Part shown: positions 58,641 through 64,000 of the stretch, in pieces
How the letters are laid out: every line of letters starts with the position of its first letter
How positions within the stretch are numbered: position 1 is the stretch's first letter
Translations under genes and position numbers: made by a program
Notes under the pieces: generated by a model
Told to the model about the DNA's origin: nothing
Database searches by the model: none
What the model saw: only the letters and a program-made list of their open reading frames with translations
DNA from: Dama dama
Lineage: Eukaryota; Chordata; Mammalia; Artiodactyla; Cervidae
Direction: 5' to 3'
Assembly: GCF_033118175.1 (NCBI RefSeq)
Contig: NC_083714.1
Coordinates: 9,424,001-9,488,000 of the forward strand
DNA length: 64,000 nt

Positions 58641-58908
58641 ACTGCTGCTGCTGCTACGTTGCGTCAGTCGTGTCCGACTCTGTGTGACCCCATAGATGGC
58701 AGCCCACCAGGCTCCTCCATCCCTGGGATTCTCCAGGCAAGAATACTGGAGTGGGTTGCCATTTCCTTCTCCAATGCATGTATGCATGCTAAGTCGTTCC
58801 AGTCGAGTCTGACTCTGTGTGACCCCATGGACAGCATCCCACCAGGCTCCTCTGTCCACAGGATTCCCCAGGCAAGAATACTGAAGTGGGTTGCCATTTC
58901 CTTCTCCA
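58641..58908 (-). mobile_element. BovA2 SINE (dimeric)
   Basis: CTGCTGCTGCTGCTACGTTG start, then two BovA monomers joined by ATGCATGTATGCATGCTAAG. Confidence 0.92.
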
Positions 58909-59112
58909 CTAGAAAACTATTAAAACTAATAAATGTGTTCAACAAGATGGCAGAATACAATTTCAATATACAAAAATCAATTGTATTTATATATACTTGC
59001 AAAAAAGTGAAAATAAGAAATCAACTCTATTTACAGTAGCATCAAAAAATAAAATACTTGGTGATAAATTTAACAAAAGTATAAGAATTATACATTAAAA
59101 AAAATTAAGAAC

Positions 59113-59443
59113 AGGACTTCCCTGGTGGTACAGTGGAAAAGAATCTACCTGCCAATGCAGGGGACAGAGGTTCGATCCCTGGTCTGGGAAGATTCCACAT
59201 GCCATGGAGCAACTAAGACTGTGCGCCACAACTACTAAGCCCATGTGCCACAACTACTGAGACTGTGTGCTACAACTACTGAAGTCTGTATGCCTAGAGC
59301 CTGTTCTCTGCAATAAGAGAAGCCACCATAATAAGAAGCCTGTGCACAACAATGAAGAGTAGCCCATGCTCCCTGCAACTAGAAAAAGCCCATGAGGCAA
59401 CCAAGATCTAGTGCAACCAAAATGAAAAAAAAAAAAAAAGAAT
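59113..59443 (+). mobile_element. CHR-1-type long SINE
   Basis: GGACTTCCCTGGTGGTACAG to CAACCAAAATG and an A run. Confidence 0.9.
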
Positions 59444-59608
59444 TTAAGAACACTGTTGAAAGAAATTAAAGCTCTAAACATGGAAAAACATCTCATCTGC
59501 ATGAATCAGAAGACTTAATATTGTTAAAATGACAATAATCCCCACTTGATTTACAGATTAAATGCACTCCCTATCAGAATCCCTGTGAACATCTCTGTAG
59601 ACACTGAC

Positions 59609-59670
59609 AGTTCAGTTCAGTTTAGTTGCTCAGTCGCTTCCGGCTCTTTGTGACCCCATGGACTGCAGCA
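59609..59670 (-). mobile_element. BovB 3' terminal scrap
   Basis: AGTTCAGTTCAGTTTAGTTG to CCATGGACTGCAGCA, the BovB 3' end on the minus strand, about 60 bp. Confidence 0.75.
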
Positions 59671-60424
59671 AGATGACTCTAAATACACAACACAGAGCTA
59701 CCATATGACACAGCGATTCCATTCCTAGTTATACACCCAAGAGAAACAAAAACATATATGTCCACACAAAAATTTGTATATGAATGTTTAAAGCAGCATT
59801 ATTCATAATAGCTAAAAGACAAAAACAATGCAAATGCCCATCCATCAATTGATGGATGGATTTTAAAGTATGGTATATCCAGATGATGAATATTATTTGG
59901 TTATAAAAAACAATAAAGTACTGACACATGCTACATTTATGTACCTTGAAAACATTCTGCTAAGTGAAAGAAGTCAGTCACAAAAGACCACATATTATGT
60001 GATTCCATTAATATGAAAGGTCTAGAATAGGTATATCCATATAAACATGAAGTAGAGGAGTGGTTTCCTAGGTTTGGGGAGAATGAGGGGGCTGATGGGT
60101 GATAGCTAAAGTGTATGGCCTTTTGTTCTGAGATGATGAAAATGTTATAATATTGACTGTGGTGATGGTTGCACATATTTGCAAATATACTAAGAACCAC
60201 TGAAATGTACACTTTCAATTGTATGATATGTGAATAATACCTCAATAAAACTGTTTTTAAAAAAGAATGAAAGAGGCCATCATTACAGATACTCCAGACA
60301 TTTTAAGGATAGTAAGGGTAATATTATGAGTAACAATTATATCAATAAACTCAATGACATACATAAAATTGTCAAATTCCCAGAAAGATACAAATTGCCA
60401 AAGTCACTCAAAAAGAAATTGAAG

Positions 60425-60775
60425 GGGCTTCCCTGGTGGTTTAGTGGTTGAGAATCTGCCTGCCAGTGCAGGGGTCCTGGGTTCGATCCCTGGTCCAGGA
60501 GGTTCCCACGTGTTGTGGAGCAACTAAGCCCCGTGTGCCACAACTACTGAGCCAGTACTCTAGAGCCCGTGAGCCACAATTACTGAGCCCCTGTGCTGCA
60601 ACTACTGAAGCCCACTGCACCTACAGCCCATGCTCTGCAACAAGAGAAGTTACCTCAATGAGAAGCCCATGCACCGCAACGAAGAATAGCACCCACTTGT
60701 GGCAAATTAAAGAAAGCCCAAGAGCAGCAATAAAGACCCAGCACAACCAAAAATAAATAAACAAAAATTTTTAAA
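60425..60775 (+). mobile_element. CHR-1-type long SINE
   Basis: GGGGCTTCCCTGGTGGTTTA to CCCAGCACAACCAAAAATAA. Confidence 0.9.
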
Positions 60776-61570
60776 AATTGAAGACCTGAACAGAAGAATG
60801 GATTTTAACCATCAGGTCTCTAGAAGAAAATAAAGTCATCAATTTATAAGCATATCTAGCTTCTACAGTGTAAACCATGGCCAATTTTAAGCTATCAATG
60901 CGATCATTGAATGAAGATTTGTTAAGAGATGAAAGCAATCAGCTTTCATTAGCTAGTACATGCCAGCTCCAGCATGCCACTCCCTGTATCTATAAAAAAA
61001 TTAATTTATTAAAAGCTTCCAGGAAAACTCCAGGCCCAGATATCTTCACTAGTGAATTCTATCAAACATTCAAAGATGAAATAATACCAATTTTACACTC
61101 TTTTCAAAAATTAGAGGAAGAGTTCTCCTCTTACATGAGGCTAGAATTACTCTGATACTAAACACAAACATTACACAAAATCTAAGACCAATATTCCTCA
61201 TGAACATAAATGCAAAAATTCTTTAAAAAATTTTGGCAAGTTGAACCCAGCTATATATAAGAAGTATAATAAATGAGCTTTATCATGAGCTTGGTCATGA
61301 CAATATAATTCAACATACTAACAGGATACAAGAGAAAAATTATTACCATTTAAATAGATATATAAAAGGCATTTGATCCAAGACAATACTCACTTATGAT
61401 AAAATTTCTTAGGAAATTCTGACTAGAAAGGAAGTTCCTTAGCCTGAAATAAGTCATCTATGAAAAAACTACAGCTGACATCATACTTAACAGTGAAAGA
61501 CTGAACACTTTCCTCCTATTAAAGGAACAATGCAAGGATGCATGTTTTCACCACTGCTATTCAACAATGT

Positions 61571-61783
61571 GGGGCTTCCCTGGTAGTTCAGTGGTAAAGA
61601 ATACCCTTGCCAAGCAAGAGTTGCAGGTTCAATCCCTGGGTCAGGATGATCCCCTGGAGAAGGAAATGGCAATCCACTCCAATATTCTTGTCTGAGAAAT
61701 CCCACAGACAGAGGAGCCTGGTGGGCTCCAGTCCACAGGGCCCCAAAGAGTTGGGCATGACTTAGCAACTAAATAACAGCGAG
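61571..61783 (+). mobile_element. Bov-tA SINE
   Basis: GGGGCTTCCCTGGTAGTTCA to GACTTAGCAACTAAATAAC. Repeated ATTCAACAATGT on both sides (about 61559-61570 and 61787-61798) is the target duplication. Confidence 0.95.
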
Positions 61784-61926
61784 AGCAATTCAACAATGTA
61801 CTGGAAATCTTAATTAGTTCAATTAAGGCCAGGGGAAAAAGTGTGTAGATGGGGAAGGAAGTAAAACTGTCTTTATTTACAGGAATATTATGAATATGTA
61901 TACAGAATGCCCTAAGAATCTATATT

Positions 61927-62108
61927 GGACTTCCCTTATAACTCAGTTGGTAAAAAATCTGCCTGCAATGCAGGAGACTTGGGTTCGATTCCTGGGTCAG
62001 GAAGATCCCCTGGAGAAGGAAATGACAATCCACTCTAGTATTCTTGCCTGGGAAATCCCATGGACAGAGGAGCGTCGCAAGAGTCCGACACAACTTAGCA
62101 ACTAAATC
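61927..62108 (+). mobile_element. Bov-tA SINE
   Basis: GGACTTCCCTTATAACTCAG to CACAACTTAGCAACTAAATC, with a small internal deletion before GCGTCGCAAGAGTC. Confidence 0.92.
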
Positions 62109-62159
62109 ACCAAGCCAAGAATCTTTATAAAGTTATTAGAACTAAGAAGTGAATTTAGC

Positions 62160-62765
62160 ATAGTCTTGTTGCAGCAAAAACAGAAATGAGTGAACAGCCT
62201 TCAGCACATACCAGCCAAACAGGCCTGCAAGAGTTAAACAATCTTGGTTATTCTTTAGCTATTACTACTAACAAACATTTGCAGTTGAACTTGTCCTTCA
62301 CAAAGCTAATTACTCTAAGTCTATATAGATTATACTCTACACATGGCATTCTCCTCCTCAAACACCCTGTTGTAGCATTCTGCATTTCAGAAAGAAGGTC
62401 ACAGGTCAATAACTTCAGGGACACCAGACCAAACAATAAATTTTTGGTTTTTATTGTAACAGTAAAATTTCAGTTTATTTTACCAAACTGTAAAACAAAA
62501 ACACTTGCTGAGTTGCCTGGTACCAGCTGTGGCTGTTTTGAAACTTTGCAAAGAAGAAAAAAAAAGAAAGACTTTCACTGGGATATAAAAATCTCTCTGA
62601 TCCCCTAAAGAGAGGGGACATAGTTCTTGAGGCACTAGCCTGCTGTGTATTCCCCTTTGCCAGGCAAAGATAAAGCCATTTTTCTATTTTTTCCAAACTG
62701 TCTCTGCATTTTTTTAAAATTTGGCACTGGCGGACAGGGGGCCAAGATTTTGGCAACCATCTCAG
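62160..62765 (+). mobile_element. ERV LTR plus leader start, plus strand
   Basis: The LTR runs to about 62715 (TAAAGCCATTTTTCTATTTT near the end), then CACTGGCGGACAGGGGGCC as in an ERV leader. It is related to the minus-strand copy at 48797-49322. No viral genes. Exact ends not defined. Confidence 0.5.
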
Positions 62766-62789
62766 GATAAAAGGTAGCTATATGTAAAT

Positions 62790-63260
62790 CAAGTATATAT
62801 CTTAAATACTGGAAATAGTCAATTAGAAGATGAAAAACTTAAATACCATTTGCGATGGTATATCAAAAAGAGTGAAGTCAGTAGGGATAAATTTTAGGAA
62901 ATAAAGAAGACTTATACACTGAAAACTACAATATACTGCTGAGAGTAATCACAGAAGACCTAACAAATGACACAGTATACCATGTTCATGTTTCAGAGAA
63001 CTCAATACTGTCAAAGTGGCAATTCTCCCCAGATCTGTATACTCAGTATAATTCCAATTAAGATCCCAGCTGGCTTTTGCGTATGTGTGAAAATTGACAA
63101 GCTGATCCTAAAATCTGTAAGAAAATGCACAGAATCTGTAGCAGTCAAAGCAACCTTGAAAAAGAATATCAGAAGACTGCCAATAACTGACTTTGAGTTT
63201 TCCTATAAAGCTGTATTAACCAAGACAGCATAGTACTGGCAAAAGGACAGGAAAGGAAAT
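62790..63260 (+). mobile_element. L1 ORF2 C-terminal fragment
   Basis: GTATAATTCCAATTAAGATCCC and ATTAACCAAGACAGCATAG-type text, plus strand; decayed. Confidence 0.75.
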
Positions 63261-63533
63261 ACAAAGTATATGTATCTGTCATTCTTGCTGTTCAGTTTGC
63301 ACGTTGCATTCCCTGTGTCCCATGAGCATCAAATTCCAGTGGAGCCTTGAATGGGAGCTTAGCAAGACTCAAAGCAAGAAACTGGTAATCTGGTTACTTT
63401 TATGATTGCTGATAGTCTGGAGAGGCCACCCTCTTGATTCCACCCAGAACTTACTTGCAACATATAGTCACATTCCAAGAAACACAAATGACCAAGAAAT
63501 CCAACCATATCCTTCCTGACATACACTGTGCAT
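63261..63533. other. Short unassigned stretch
   Basis: Nothing recognised. Confidence 0.3.
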
Positions 63534-63745
63534 GTGTGCTTAGTGCTCAGTCATGTCCGACTCTTTGCCACCCTTTGGACTGTAGCCCCCAGGCTCCTCT
63601 GTCTATGGGATTCTCCAGGCAAGAATACTGGAGTGGGTTGCCATTTCCTCCACCAGGGGATCTGCCCAACCCAGGGACTGAACCCGCATCTCCTGGGGCT
63701 CCTGCATTGCAGGCAGATTCCTTACCCACTGAGCCATCAGGGACA
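63534..63745 (-). mobile_element. Bov-tA SINE
   Basis: TGTGCTTAGTGCTCAGTCAT to CACTGAGCCATCAGGGACAT, minus strand, with a duplicated CTCCTG segment in the tRNA-derived part. Confidence 0.92.
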
Positions 63746-64000
63746 TATGTTACCTCCTTGTATTTGCCAACCACTTACTGTTGAAAGTGATAACAAAGAA
63801 AAGATAGAACAACCCGCAGTTGCAATTCCATTTTACATGTGTAGAATGTGCACATGTGTGTGTACCAAAAAGTAACACAAAAACAGTTGAGTGCGTTTTG
63901 TGCAACATTTCCACTGTTCTGTTAAGAAGTAAATAAATATGCATGTATGAGCTACAAAATGTGAATTATGCAATTTTGGTGATTTTGCTTATGAGTCAAG
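63746..64000. other. Unassigned end of window
   Basis: Nothing recognised. It contains a CACATGTGTGTGT-type purine-pyrimidine alternation near 63852. Confidence 0.3.

Larger units (their letters stand above)
55780..60262 (+). mobile_element. L1 from endonuclease to 3' end, full of SINEs
   Basis: Plus-strand L1. Endonuclease part at about 55780-56900 (minus shadow of IIGFFSSTHGIYSRIDHML-like text). RT part includes GGGATCTATTCCAGG. The C-terminal part is near 59690-59960 and the 3' UTR ends at the signal AATAAA (60244-60249). Six insertions (two or three SINE classes and a BovB end) divide it. TA microsatellite at 56252-56325. Stops throughout. Confidence 0.85.
60270..61926 (+). mobile_element. 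L1 ORF2 fragment with two SINEs
   Basis: A second L1 in plus orientation. It includes KASRKTPGPDIFTSEFYQTF (about 61010-61070), the region before RT, and continues to about 61926. Interrupted at 60425-60775 and 61571-61783. Confidence 0.85.

Noticed and set aside
58641..58908. Regularly spaced similar blocks that could suggest an array
   Set aside because: Dimeric BovA2 structure. There is no CRISPR-type repeat/spacer pattern in this mammalian sequence.

Overview
The window looks like part of a ruminant (bovid-type) X chromosome. It is dense in repeats found only in ruminants or cetartiodactyls: BovB (RTE) LINEs, tRNA-Glu-derived Bov-tA/BovA2 SINEs and CHR-type SINEs, together with L1, LTR and MER1-like DNA elements. 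The X assignment is an inference from two adjacent TCEAL (transcription elongation factor A-like) loci in the order TCEAL4 - TCEAL3, which matches mammalian Xq22 synteny. There are no bacterial-type features.

Only one protein-coding gene looks intact: TCEAL4 (plus strand). It has two non-coding exons and a single coding exon (CDS 23845-24531, 228 codons) behind a GC-rich promoter. A duplicated sister locus (33.9-37.2 kb) keeps the same exon layout, all visible splice sites and an open C-terminal half. Its N-terminal coding part has four in-frame stops, so it is annotated as a TCEAL3-like pseudogene.

The most unusual structure is at 5.8-9.7 kb on the minus strand. A degenerate histone H2B-like gene is split by a SINE but still carries a perfect histone 3' stem-loop (5837-5852). 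Upstream of it, its own promoter (CCAAT, ATGCAAAT octamer, TATA) plus N-terminal tail has been amplified into about six tandem units of 254-274 bp. BovB elements landed twice on the octamer of one unit, leaving three copies of an 11-bp target. This reads as the fossil of an X-linked germline-type H2B variant locus with promoter/tail amplification.

Layout: 0-5.8 kb, L1, a solo LTR and BovB fragments; 5.8-9.7 kb, the H2B locus; 9.7-22.5 kb, SINEs, a BovB, several minus-strand L1s and a MER1-like element; 22.6-25.8 kb, TCEAL4 and flank; 25.8-32.5 kb, stacked minus-strand L1s; 32.9-33.5 kb, an L1; 33.9-37.2 kb, the TCEAL3-like locus; 37.7-51.5 kb, L1, CHR, BovB and LTR material plus stretches with no assignment; 51.5-55.3 kb, an LTR hosting a nearly full-length BovB; 55.8-63.7 kb, plus-strand L1s riddled with SINEs, and one LTR. 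Boundaries of repeats were read by eye and are approximate unless a target duplication is quoted.
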